Shown here piece after piece: positions 7,790-15,735 of a stretch of DNA of 64,000 nt (the stretch's first letter is position 1; each line of letters opens with the position of its first letter). The notes under the pieces were generated by a model, which was given only the letters and a program-made list of their open reading frames with translations, was not told the origin of the DNA and searched no databases. Location: NCBI RefSeq assembly GCF_017876775.1, contig NZ_JAGIOP010000002.1:2852001-2916000 (forward strand), given 5' to 3'. The stretch is from Mycolicibacterium lutetiense. Lineage in GTDB: Bacteria; Actinomycetota; Actinomycetes; Mycobacteriales; Mycobacteriaceae. The translations under genes were made by a program, and so were the position numbers.

Positions 7790-8458
7790 ATGCAGCCTGC
7801 AGCAACCACCCGGATCGCCCTTGTCACCGGCGCATCGCGGGGTATCGGCGCCGACGTCGCACAGCAGCTCGCCGGCCCGGACACCCACGTAGTCGTCAAC
7901 TACCGCGAGAAGGCCAAGCGCGCCAACACGGTCGTCGACGCCATCCGCCGCGCGGGCGGTCGCGCCTCCACACTGGGTGCCGACATCTCCGACGAGGCTG
8001 CCTCCGCCGCCATGATCGAGCGGGTGGGCCGCGAGTTCGGCCGGCTCGACGTCCTGGTGCTCAATGCATCGACCGGGCTGAACCTGGGAACCGATCCCGG
8101 CTACGCGATGCGGCTGAACCGCGATGCGCAGCGCCGGCTGGCCACATTGGCGCTGCCGCTGATGCCGGCGGGCGGTCAGATCGTGTTCGTCACGAGCCAT
8201 CAGGCCCACTTCTTCCCGAACAAGGCCGTGCCGAAGGGCTATGCAGCGATCGCCGCGAGCAAGCGCGCCGGCGAGACCGCGCTCTATGCGATGCGTTCCG
8301 AATTCGACCGGCGGGGAATAGATTTCACCGTGGTGTCCGGTGAGGTGATGTCGGATCGCGAGTTGGCGACGACTATCGCCCATGCCGCATCCGCGCCGTA
8401 CCCCTCCGGGATCGTCTATGCCGGTGGGCATGACTTTCTGTGCCAGATGTCGGCCTGA
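7790..8458 (+). CDS. SDR-family oxidoreductase, atypical active site
   Basis: A 222-residue Rossmann protein. The start at 7790 has GGAAGGA just upstream. The NAD(P) motif is TGASRGIGADVAQ (about residues 14-26). LDVLVLNAS replaces the usual NNAG. The active-site segment reads KGYAAIAASKRAGE, so the residue aligned with the catalytic Tyr of YxxxK is Ile, and a Tyr sits three residues earlier. Whether the earlier Tyr substitutes is unknown. It may act on a hydrophobic carbonyl substrate or be a non-classical SDR. The region upstream adjoins the IS607 remnant, and no neighbour explains its role. Confidence 0.85.
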   Translation: MQPAATTRIALVTGASRGIGADVAQQLAGPDTHVVVNYREKAKRANTVVDAIRRAGGRASTLGADISDEAASAAMIERVGREFGRLDVLVLNASTGLNLGTDPGYAMRLNRDAQRRLATLALPLMPAGGQIVFVTSHQAHFFPNKAVPKGYAAIAASKRAGETALYAMRSEFDRRGIDFTVVSGEVMSDRELATTIAHAASAPYPSGIVYAGGHDFLCQMSA

Positions 8459-8522
8459 CGTATAGCCGAACCCCGAGACCTACTGGAAGCAACGCCATTT
8501 GCCTGGGGTGCGACAACGCCCG

Positions 8523-9227
8523 CTAGGCGGATTGGATGATCTCAGCCAGTGTCACCGCCGCCCGGATGAGCGAAAGAGTGCGGTCGGTGATGGAGTTCAA
8601 CCGCGTGTCGAGCGCCTCTAACGAGCGATTCACATCATCGAGCTCCCGGATCGCCGCGACGGCTCGCTGAACATCGGGGATGCGGTAGCCCGCGGCGCGT
8701 AGCGCTGCCGTGATGCGCGCCTCGCGGATAGCCTCAACCTGATAGCGCCGGGCCGATCCCGTCCGATTGGCGATCCGCTCCGGCTTCACCAAACCCTCCG
8801 TCTCCCAGTAGCGGAGCGTGGAGGCACGAACCCCGAGCGCTCGTGACAGTTCGGTGATCGTCATCGCGTCCGCTGCCGCCGGGGCGGCTTCGATCTTGGC
8901 CTCGCCTTGGATGGCCTCCAGCGCTAGGCGCGCTACGAGGGCCTGCTCGCGTTCCTGGTTGATGCGGATGTGCAAGGAGCTCACCAGGGCTACCGCCTCC
9001 GCGGGTGGCAAGGTGCGGATTTCGCGCATTGTCCGGCGGGCCTCGACGGGGCCCGCAGCATGGGCCAGATCTCGATACGCGTGTAGCTCACGAATCACCG
9101 TCGTGGAGAACTGCCGGTACCCGTTGCCGGCCCGGACCGCTGATGCGACGACGCCGAGACGCTCCAAGTCGCGAATCTGCTGGACCGAGTACCCGGTCTC
9201 CGCGGCCACCGCCGAGACAGTCAGCAT
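8523..9227 (-). CDS. MerR-family regulator with two MerR-type HTH domains
   Basis: A 234-residue protein from ATG 9227; an ATG at 9275 would add 16 residues. The first MerR-like winged helix spans about residues 1-55 (LTVSAVAAETGYSVQQIRDL). The second, more canonical one spans about 115-180 (ITELSRALGVRASTLRYWET). The C-terminus is a helical region. Single-domain MerR proteins dimerise to present two HTH units; this one encodes two in one chain. It is divergent from the DUF6194 gene with 74 bp between starts, where two CACTTCAAC repeats lie. No metal-binding Cys pattern is present. Confidence 0.8.
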   Translation of the reverse strand: MLTVSAVAAETGYSVQQIRDLERLGVVASAVRAGNGYRQFSTTVIRELHAYRDLAHAAGPVEARRTMREIRTLPPAEAVALVSSLHIRINQEREQALVARLALEAIQGEAKIEAAPAAADAMTITELSRALGVRASTLRYWETEGLVKPERIANRTGSARRYQVEAIREARITAALRAAGYRIPDVQRAVAAIRELDDVNRSLEALDTRLNSITDRTLSLIRAAVTLAEIIQSA

Positions 9228-9278
9228 GTCCGCCGCATAACAGTCACGACCATGCCCTTTTTTACAACCCTCCATAAG

Positions 9279-9300
9279 CACTTCAACTTCACACTTCAAC
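9279..9300. promoter_or_regulatory. Direct CACTTCAAC repeats between MerR and DUF6194 genes
   Basis: CACTTCAAC occurs at 9279-9287 and again at 9292-9300, a spacing of 13 bases. The second copy ends one base before the ATG of the DUF6194 gene, which suggests a leaderless or tightly controlled start. It is a candidate site for the divergent double-HTH MerR protein. Confidence 0.4.
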
Positions 9301-9301
9301 C

Positions 9302-9790
9302 ATGAGTATGGACCAGCTACTGGAAACGATCCGACGCTTCGACGGGGTCCTTGAACTGGCGCCCATAGCGGGCAGCCCGTTCCCGGAGATCGCGTGGGGC
9401 GACCACTTCTTCTACTACGCACCCAACGGCCTAGTGCCACAACGAGAACAGCCCTACGCCACCATCGTCACAAAGAACTATCCCGACGATACTTCCGGCG
9501 ATCTCGATGCACCTGGCCGATGGCGGCTGAACATTCACGTCGGCCGGGCCACCTACATCGAACTCCTCGGCGCAGATCCTCGGGTCGACGCGACAGCCGG
9601 CATCGACTTCACCGCCGTCGACACCGTCCTCCCCCACCCGGTGTATCGCGCACAAGGCTGGATCTCGATCATCAACCCGGGGACGCACACTCAGGCGTTG
9701 GCGGCGAGCCTGCTCCGCGAGGCACACGAGGCGGCGAGCAGGCGGGCAATCCGCCGCGCGGCGACCCGGCCCAGCCCGCATCAGAACTGA
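9302..9790 (+). CDS. DUF6194 family protein
   Basis: A soluble protein of 162 residues without signal or membrane segment. Conserved-looking blocks include EIAWGDHFFYYAP, PYATIVTKNYPDD, WRLNIHVG and a C-terminal WISIINPG motif, which match the pattern I recall for DUF6194. That family has no established function. The gene is divergent from the double-HTH MerR regulator and may be its target. A second in-frame ATG lies two codons downstream, so the start may shift slightly. Confidence 0.65.
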   Translation: MSMDQLLETIRRFDGVLELAPIAGSPFPEIAWGDHFFYYAPNGLVPQREQPYATIVTKNYPDDTSGDLDAPGRWRLNIHVGRATYIELLGADPRVDATAGIDFTAVDTVLPHPVYRAQGWISIINPGTHTQALAASLLREAHEAASRRAIRRAATRPSPHQN

Positions 9791-9850
9791 GTCTTCACAA
9801 CCCTGTCCATCAGTACTACATTCGGTAGTAGTCAACTCCCAGGGGGCAGG

Positions 9851-10402
9851 ATGAGGTGGCGCGGAGTAAGTCATGTCGAGTTCGCGGTCTTGGACTACGA
9901 CGAATCGATCGCGTTCTACGACGCGATGCTCGGTTGGCTCGGGTATCACAGCTTCTCGTCGCTGAACATGGAGTACCAGTCGATCTATTACATGACGCGA
10001 TTCATCAACCCGCACAGCTACATCGGCATCCAACCGGCTCACACCGGGGAGAAACTCACCCACCCCGACCAGGCCGTCGGGATCAACCACATCGCGCTGT
10101 GGGCCCGAAACCGGGAGGAAGTGGACCGCTTTCATCGGGACTTCCTGGTCGCGCGGGGTATCCCGGTCACCGACGAGCCCAAGGACTACCCCCAGTACAC
10201 GCCGGGTTACCACGCGGTGTTCTTCGACGACCCGATCAACGGCATCCACTGGGAGCTGGCCTGGGTGCCGAAAGTCCCCAGCCCGCGCCAGTTGTGGTCG
10301 TTCTATCGGACGCTGCGGGCCTTCGGTAAGCAGCGTCCTGATCTGGCGCGCACAGTGCCGGGCATCACCCTGCAGGCGCGGCGGCCGTTGCCGGGCAAGT
10401 GA
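9851..10402 (+). CDS. VOC (glyoxalase/dioxygenase-fold) protein
   Basis: A 183-residue vicinal-oxygen-chelate protein. HVEFAVLDYDESIAFYDAML (about residues 8-27) is the first beta-alpha-beta module with a potential metal His. A second module includes GINHIALWARNREEV and HAVFFDDPINGIHWELAW, whose terminal Glu is a typical metal ligand. AGGGGGCAG precedes the ATG. It is convergent with the Rieske oxygenase gene (3 bp apart), so a shared catabolic role is possible but not shown by strand or operon. Confidence 0.8.
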   Translation: MRWRGVSHVEFAVLDYDESIAFYDAMLGWLGYHSFSSLNMEYQSIYYMTRFINPHSYIGIQPAHTGEKLTHPDQAVGINHIALWARNREEVDRFHRDFLVARGIPVTDEPKDYPQYTPGYHAVFFDDPINGIHWELAWVPKVPSPRQLWSFYRTLRAFGKQRPDLARTVPGITLQARRPLPGK

Positions 10403-10405
10403 CGG

Positions 10406-11569
10406 CTAGGCCAGCGCCACACCCAACTCCTGGGCGAACACCTTGATCATGTGCTGAACCGCGATTTCGTTGCGGCCGATGATCATATGGTCGTGTTGGC
10501 CGTGGCGGACGCCTTGACCGCACTGCGGGAGCATGGCGAAGTCCTCGTCGCGCACCGCGGCGTGAACGCTTTCGTAGATCGCGTCATACCCGGCCCGCAT
10601 GTCGTCGGTCGTGGCGGGAACCCGCCCCATCCAACTGTGCCGCACGGTGCAGCGGGTGGGTTCCCCCTCGGGCAGCATGTCGATGATCTCCACTCCCACC
10701 GGGCTGTTCGCCAGGATGAGGTTGGGATACACCCAGTAGATGACGCCCATGTTGGCCGACGGGTCGAACGAGGCGCTCGGATCATCGGTGAGATTCTTGA
10801 TCCAGGTGAACGGGAAGCCGATGCGGTGATGCTTGCCGAATTCGTCGTAGATCCCGGTGTTGGGCAACGTGTTCTGCCCGATCAGGCTCTCGCCGTGGAC
10901 GAACGGAAAGTGATAGCCCTCCGCGAACGCCTCGAGCGCACCCTTCCACGACACCTCCGAGGAGAACTCACGGTCGGTGTGGTAGCCGTAGGAATCGTAA
11001 TTCCACTGCGCCAGTTCAGGTCCGAGCGCTCCGAGGTGAGCGTCGAGATCGATCGTCGCGTCCGCGGTCAGGACGGCCCAGACGAAGCCGTGACGTTCCT
11101 CGGACGGCAGTTCCACCAGGCCGTATTCGGCGGGATTCATCGTGTCGAAGCCGGCCTTGCCCGGCACCATGAACAACTCGCCGGTATTGCGGTATGTCCA
11201 CGCGTGATACGGGCAGACGAAGCGCGACGCGTTGCCGGAGCCGCAGGCCGGCATGGCGCCGCGGTGGCGGCAGTAGTTGAGGAACACGTGGCTGGCTCCG
11301 GTGCGGTCCCGGGTGACCAGCAGGGAATCCCCGAGCACCGAGCGGACGACGAAGTCGTTCTTCGCCGCGATCTGGGCCGAGGGCACAATGGCCAGCGGGA
11401 CCCGTCGCAGAATCTGGGATTCCTCGATCTCGGTGATCTTTGGATCCCGGTAGTAGTGCAACGGCACCTTCAGCACCCGGTCGGCCATGTCCGTCGTCCC
11501 CGCGACGGCATGCCGCAACGCACGGCGGGTCAGTTCCTCATCGGTGCAGCTCACTGGACTGGCGGTCAT
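10406..11569 (-). CDS. Rieske ring-hydroxylating oxygenase, alpha subunit
   Basis: A 387-residue terminal oxygenase, started at ATG 11569. The Rieske [2Fe-2S] motif is NYCRHRGA followed 17 residues later by CPYHAWTY. The mononuclear iron site includes EGYHFPFVHGE (about residues 208-218). These enzymes hydroxylate aromatic or related rings and need a reductase; none lies nearby, nor does a beta subunit, so it may be an alpha-only type. The gene is divergent from a TetR regulator with a shared dyad at 11580-11599. The substrate cannot be told. Confidence 0.9.
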   Translation of the reverse strand: MTASPVSCTDEELTRRALRHAVAGTTDMADRVLKVPLHYYRDPKITEIEESQILRRVPLAIVPSAQIAAKNDFVVRSVLGDSLLVTRDRTGASHVFLNYCRHRGAMPACGSGNASRFVCPYHAWTYRNTGELFMVPGKAGFDTMNPAEYGLVELPSEERHGFVWAVLTADATIDLDAHLGALGPELAQWNYDSYGYHTDREFSSEVSWKGALEAFAEGYHFPFVHGESLIGQNTLPNTGIYDEFGKHHRIGFPFTWIKNLTDDPSASFDPSANMGVIYWVYPNLILANSPVGVEIIDMLPEGEPTRCTVRHSWMGRVPATTDDMRAGYDAIYESVHAAVRDEDFAMLPQCGQGVRHGQHDHMIIGRNEIAVQHMIKVFAQELGVALA

Positions 11570-11579
11570 AATCTGACCA

Positions 11580-11599
11580 TACAATGACTATTGACTGTA
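11580..11599. promoter_or_regulatory. Dyad between Rieske oxygenase and TetR genes
   Basis: TACAATGACTATTGACTGTA is an imperfect palindrome (14 of 20 bases symmetric, with TACA/TGTA ends). It lies 11 bases upstream of the oxygenase start and before the TetR gene. The position fits an operator controlling both genes. Confidence 0.45.
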
Positions 11600-11638
11600 T
11601 TGTCAAGATCGAATCGTCCCCCATGCGACGATCAACGG

Positions 11639-12259
11639 ATGCGCAGGCACGGCTGGTCGGGAGACATTCCCGCCGACGACGACGAAGCCGTCGGCCGCAT
11701 CATCGACGCGGCACGGGAAGCGATCGATTCCCGCGGCACGGTGAGCGTGTCCGAGGTGGCCCAGGCCCTCGGGATAACGCGGCAAACGGTGTACCGGTAC
11801 TTCCCCACGCTGGAGAGCCTCATGGTGGCCACCGCCGTGTCCTCGGTGGAGGGCTTCCTCGATCGACTGGCCGCGGAACTCGGCTCGATCAGCAACCCCA
11901 GTGAAGCCGTCGTGGAAGGCATTGCCTACACCGCCGAACAGATCCCGCACGACCGCTACCTGAGCCTGGTCCTGCAGCCCGGCAAGGCCAGTGCGTTCAC
12001 CGCGGGAGTGACGTCTGACCTCGCCATCGAATTCGGTAAGTCGATCCTGCGACGTTTCGACATCGATTGGTCTGCAGCCGGTTTCGACGGCGATGCGCTC
12101 GATCAGCTGGTCGAGTTCATGCTGAGGACACTGCAGTCGTTCATCATCGACCCCGGCGGGCCGTCGCGCCGGGACACCGGACTCCGTACGTACCTACGAG
12201 ACTGGGTGGCGCCGGCGGTGTCGGCGCGCACGACCTACCCGTCGTCGCCGGCCCCGTGA
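11639..12259 (+). CDS. TetR-family regulator
   Basis: About 206 residues from ATG 11639; an upstream in-frame ATG at 11591 adds sequence without regulator character. The HTH is VSVSEVAQALGITRQTVYRY (about residues 35-54), followed by a helical sensor domain. It is divergent from the Rieske oxygenase gene, whose expression it most likely controls through the dyad at 11580-11599. Its 3' end overlaps the convergent lipoprotein gene by 25 bases. Confidence 0.85.
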   Translation: MRRHGWSGDIPADDDEAVGRIIDAAREAIDSRGTVSVSEVAQALGITRQTVYRYFPTLESLMVATAVSSVEGFLDRLAAELGSISNPSEAVVEGIAYTAEQIPHDRYLSLVLQPGKASAFTAGVTSDLAIEFGKSILRRFDIDWSAAGFDGDALDQLVEFMLRTLQSFIIDPGGPSRRDTGLRTYLRDWVAPAVSARTTYPSSPAP

Positions 12260-12633
12260 TTCGGATTAGTGCAGATCGTGCCCTCGCACGGCACATCTGA
12301 GCCATCACCATTCGGGTTGGGCATCACTGCCCCGCCGTTCTCATCCGGGTTGTCACCGGCCCCGTGGTTCGGATTGGTGCAGATGGTGCCCTCGCACGGC
12401 ACCATCGAACCGTCACCGTTCGGGTTGGGCATCATCTGCTGAGTGGTTTGGCCAGGCCTGGCCGGTGCCGGTGCAGTTTCCGGAGATTTGACCGGACCAT
12501 GGTGACCGGAAGGCGACTCGGCCGGGACGGTGCTGGTGGTCGGGGCTTTGTCAGTCGTCTCGCTACTGCATGCGGCCGCGCTGCAGACCGCTATCGCGGC
12601 AAAGACCGTGACTACACTCTGCACGAACTTCAT
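12235..12633 (-). CDS. Small lipoprotein with two Cys-containing repeats
   Basis: A 132-residue putative lipoprotein. The leader MKFVQSVVTVFAAIAVCSAA ends in a lipobox-like AAAC at about residue 22. A Pro/Thr/Ser-rich linker follows. The rest is two copies of a 28-residue unit, MPNPNGDGS-x-VPCEGTICT followed by NPNHGAGD. Each unit has two Cys spaced CEGTIC. The first copy is separated from the second by eight residues. The function is unknown; paired Cys suggest disulphide-stabilised or metal-binding loops outside the membrane (inference). Confidence 0.75.
   Translation of the reverse strand: MKFVQSVVTVFAAIAVCSAAACSSETTDKAPTTSTVPAESPSGHHGPVKSPETAPAPARPGQTTQQMMPNPNGDGSMVPCEGTICTNPNHGAGDNPDENGGAVMPNPNGDGSDVPCEGTICTNPNHGAGDDG
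12241..12432 (-). repeat. Two 84-bp coding repeats in the lipoprotein gene
   Basis: The copies lie at 12349-12432 and 12241-12324, a period of 108 bases. They differ at scattered third positions and at one Met/Asp codon, so the duplication is old enough to have drifted while the protein repeat was kept. Confidence 0.8.
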
Positions 12634-12868
12634 GGGCCCGACGCTAACAGCAAAGGCAATATCGCACTGGGGATTGCGACCGTTATCCACATTTACGCCA
12701 GCGCATATTCGCTGAATATCCCGGCGCCCCTGAACCATTCAGGCGCTGAATCGCTTCACGCACTATGCCGCAATATATTTGGCCCGCCGTTTTCCGTGGC
12801 CCAGCCGCACATTCAGCCGCTTCTGGCATTTGCCCGACAGAACACCTGTTGTCGGTAGTCTCATAGTC

Positions 12869-13666
12869 GTGGTCGACCTCTCGTACGTCATTGCCGGATC
12901 AGAAGCCACCGGCGGCGCCGGCCTGCAAGCTGACCTGCGCACTTTTCAGGAGTTCGGCACCTACGGCGTCGGCACGGTGACCTGCATTGTGTCCTTCGAC
13001 CCCAAAGCGAACTGGGGCCACCGGTTCGTCCCCGTCGACCCACAGGTCATCGCCGATCAGATCGAGGCGGCGACGTCGGCCTATGACCTCGATGTCGTCA
13101 AGATCGGCATGCTCGGCACTCCCGCAACCATCGACGTGGTCGCAGAGGCTCTCACCCGCCAACCTTGGCGGCACATCGTCGTCGACCCCGTCCTGATCTG
13201 CAAAGGCCAGGAGCCGGGCGCTGCGCTCAATACCGACACCGCACTGCGCAGCCAGATCCTGCCGCTGGCCACCGTGACCACGCCAAACCTGTTCGAGGCC
13301 CGCACCCTCGCCGGGATGGACGACATCTCCTCGGTCGACGATCTCGTCGAAGCCGCCCGACGCATTGCCGCTCTCGGACCCGCCTACGTCCTGGTGAAGG
13401 GCGGTGTCGAGTTTCCCGGTGACGACGCAGTCGACGTCCTCTTCGACGGTAAGGACGCCGAGATCCTGCGGGCGCCGAAGGTGGGACAGGCCCGGGTGGC
13501 CGGTGCGGGATGCACGCTGGCCGCGGCCATCACCGCGGCGCTCGCCAAGGGGGCCGGTGTCCCGGAGGCGGTGCGCCTGGCCAAGGACTTCACCACCGCC
13601 GGCATCGTCGATCGGATCGGCGGCAACGCACCCTTTGACACCGTCTGGCAGGGTGCGCGGCGGTGA
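12869..13666 (+). CDS. PdxK/ThiD-type phosphomethylpyrimidine or pyridoxal kinase
   Basis: A 265-residue ribokinase-like kinase of the ThiD/PdxK group. IAGSEATGGAGLQADLRTFQ (about residues 6-25) is the substrate-binding start. VVDPVLICKG and LVKGG are the core strands, and VAGAGCTLAAAITAAL is the phosphate/catalytic GxGC motif. These enzymes phosphorylate hydroxymethylpyrimidine or vitamin B6. It starts at GTG 12869, since the upstream in-frame stretch lacks kinase sequence. No thiamine genes are nearby, so pyridoxal kinase is at least as likely as ThiD. Confidence 0.85.
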   Translation: MVDLSYVIAGSEATGGAGLQADLRTFQEFGTYGVGTVTCIVSFDPKANWGHRFVPVDPQVIADQIEAATSAYDLDVVKIGMLGTPATIDVVAEALTRQPWRHIVVDPVLICKGQEPGAALNTDTALRSQILPLATVTTPNLFEARTLAGMDDISSVDDLVEAARRIAALGPAYVLVKGGVEFPGDDAVDVLFDGKDAEILRAPKVGQARVAGAGCTLAAAITAALAKGAGVPEAVRLAKDFTTAGIVDRIGGNAPFDTVWQGARR

Positions 13667-13669
13667 CAG

Positions 13670-14152
13670 TTACGTCTCTGCCCTGATGTCGGTGCCCCGA
13701 TGCATCTCGTAGCTGCTGCGGGCACCACCGGGGAACTCGACGAACTCCACCGCGGTGCCGTCGGGATCGTTGACGAAGAACATCCGGACCCGATCGATCG
13801 GGAACGGCTCTTGAACAGGCTGGAAGCCCGCATCGATCACGGCGCGGTAGGTGGCGTCGAGATCGGTGACCGACAACGCGATGTTCTGGTTGCCCACGAT
13901 GCCGCGTTTTGACGATCCGGGTGTGGTCGAGGGGCCGAAGCTGAGCAGTTCCAGCATCATTCCGCCGACCGATCCCCCGACGACACGGCCCTCCTGCTGC
14001 CGGGACGAATGAAGGACCGCGTCGAAAGGTTCACCGGAAATGAACTGGTCGAACACCACATCCATGCCCAGCAGGCCGCGGTAGAAGTCCAGTGCCCGGT
14101 CCATGTCGGTCACGCCGACGACCAGATGGCAAAAACGTAGATCACTCAACAT
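13670..14152 (-). CDS. VOC family protein (glyoxalase-like)
   Basis: A 160-residue two-module VOC protein, started at ATG 14152. CHLVVGVTDMDRALDFYRGL is the first module (about residues 8-27). NQNIALSVTDLDATYRAV and DPDGTAVEFVEFPG form the second, with a terminal Glu as probable metal ligand. It is convergent with the kinase gene and divergent from the SDR gene at 14232. The substrate is unknown; pairing with the SDR suggests a small catabolic step. Confidence 0.82.
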   Translation of the reverse strand: MLSDLRFCHLVVGVTDMDRALDFYRGLLGMDVVFDQFISGEPFDAVLHSSRQQEGRVVGGSVGGMMLELLSFGPSTTPGSSKRGIVGNQNIALSVTDLDATYRAVIDAGFQPVQEPFPIDRVRMFFVNDPDGTAVEFVEFPGGARSSYEMHRGTDIRAET

Positions 14153-14231
14153 GGTGTTCCTCGACTTCCTCGTCAGCGCTTGATCATATGAGTTAGCGTG
14201 CCAAATCTGGCCGAATCCGAAAGGCAGCTCC

Positions 14232-15011
14232 ATGTCCTCCTACAGCCATCCACACTCACTGGACGGACACGTCGCAATCGTCACCGGAGCCGCCCGCGGG
14301 GTGGGCAAAGGCATCGCCACTGCGTTGCTGTCCCGTGGCGCCCGCGTCCTGGTGACCGACATCCTCGATGAGGTATTGGCAAACACCACAGCCGAATTCA
14401 CCGACGCCGGGTACGAGGTGGCATCGGTGGTGGCCGACCTACGGGAGGCCGACAGCGCACGGCACATCGTCGACGCCGCGCTGGAGACGTTCGGCACGGT
14501 GAACGGATTGGTCAACAACGCCGTGGCCAGCGCCGGACCCATACCGTTCGTCGACATCCCCGCACAGGAGTACGAGCGGGTTCACGACACCGGGCCACGG
14601 GCGACGTTCCGGCTCATGCAGGCGGTCCACCCGGTCATGGTCAAAGGCGGCGGCGGATCCATCGTCAATCTCGGCTCGGCCGCGGGCACGGTTGGCACCC
14701 ACTCTTTCGGTGCGTACGCCGGCGCCAAGGAGGCGATTCGCGGCATGTCCAAGGTGGCCGCCCTGGAATGGGGCGTCGACAGGATCCGCGTCAACGTGGT
14801 CTGCCCGCTCGCCGAGACGGACGGCTTGAAAGTGTTGCGGGACATGGCGCCCAAACAGTACGAGGCGGTCGTCAGGAGCACCTCGCTCAAACGAATCGGC
14901 GACCCCACCGACGACATCGGGGCCGTCGTCGCCTTCCTGATCGGCGACGATTCCACCTATCTCACCGGGCAAACCCTGCTCGTCGACGGCGGGGCCGGTT
15001 CCTTCCGCTAG
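14232..15011 (+). CDS. SDR-family oxidoreductase
   Basis: A classical short-chain dehydrogenase of 259 residues. The cofactor motif is VTGAARGVGKGIA (about residues 17-29). LVNNAV is the NNAG-like motif. Catalytic Ser is in IVNLGSAAG and Tyr-Lys in GAYAGAKEA, so the site is complete. The C-terminal LTGQTLLVDGGAGS is typical of 3-oxoacyl-ACP-reductase-like members. It is divergent from the VOC gene. The substrate is unassigned. Confidence 0.9.
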   Translation: MSSYSHPHSLDGHVAIVTGAARGVGKGIATALLSRGARVLVTDILDEVLANTTAEFTDAGYEVASVVADLREADSARHIVDAALETFGTVNGLVNNAVASAGPIPFVDIPAQEYERVHDTGPRATFRLMQAVHPVMVKGGGGSIVNLGSAAGTVGTHSFGAYAGAKEAIRGMSKVAALEWGVDRIRVNVVCPLAETDGLKVLRDMAPKQYEAVVRSTSLKRIGDPTDDIGAVVAFLIGDDSTYLTGQTLLVDGGAGSFR

Positions 15012-15096
15012 TTGCCGAACCCGGCCAATTCGTGGGGTCACCCTTGTAGCTTCGGAATTGGAGACCGAAAGCACGCGCGAACAAGGAGGAAGACCA

Positions 15097-15723
15097 ATGA
15101 CGATTCGTTCAGGAAGTGCGTTCTCCCGACGCACGTTCATCCGCGGCGCCGCGGTCACGGTGCCCATCATCGGAGCCGCGATCGCTGCGCCCGTTGCCCT
15201 GGCGGCACCGCAGGAGTGCGGTGATCCAGCCGGCAAGGTCGGCAATTGCGCCGCTCAACTGCCGCAGGAATTCACCTCGACCAGCTTCAGCACGACTGCC
15301 ATCGCCGGCGGCACGAACTACTCAATTCTGTTCAGCACGAACATCAGACGCGGTCCGCTCATCCCGTCGGGCACCACCGGCTATCGCATCAGAAGTGTCA
15401 GTGTGTCCGGCACCAAGCTCGACGGGGCGCCGTTCTATCTGACGCCGGGGATCGGTGAGGTCGGCCCACGGTTGCTCAATGCCCTCTCCGGATCATCGCT
15501 GGGCTTCGCCCTCGACGTGCCGTGGGACGCGAACCAGCTGGTGCGTTCGTTCCTTTACACCTACGACGTCGAATTCCTCACCGGGCTGACCGTCAACCAG
15601 ACCTGCCGCTACACGACGACGATGACGCTCGCCGACAACGGGATGACGCTCGGCGGCGTCGGGTCGGTCACCTTCTCCACGCCGACGCTCGCCGAATGCG
15701 AAGGGGCTCCACCGCCCCAGTAG
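15097..15723 (+). CDS. Tat-exported protein of unknown function
   Basis: A 208-residue protein with a twin-arginine signal SRRTFIRGAAVTVPII and a likely cleavage after ALA (about residue 36). AAGGAGGAAG lies just before ATG 15097, which fixes the start. The mature part is rich in Ser, Thr and Gly, with Cys at CGD and NCA near its start and two more near the end (TCRY, ECEG). This suggests a disulphide-bonded beta-rich fold. No known catalytic motif was recognised. Confidence 0.8.
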   Translation: MTIRSGSAFSRRTFIRGAAVTVPIIGAAIAAPVALAAPQECGDPAGKVGNCAAQLPQEFTSTSFSTTAIAGGTNYSILFSTNIRRGPLIPSGTTGYRIRSVSVSGTKLDGAPFYLTPGIGEVGPRLLNALSGSSLGFALDVPWDANQLVRSFLYTYDVEFLTGLTVNQTCRYTTTMTLADNGMTLGGVGSVTFSTPTLAECEGAPPPQ

Positions 15724-15735
15724 GTCGCCGGTCGG

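Noticed and set aside
10451..11587. A 378-codon open frame on the plus strand
   Set aside because: It is antisense to the Rieske oxygenase, whose motifs are unambiguous.
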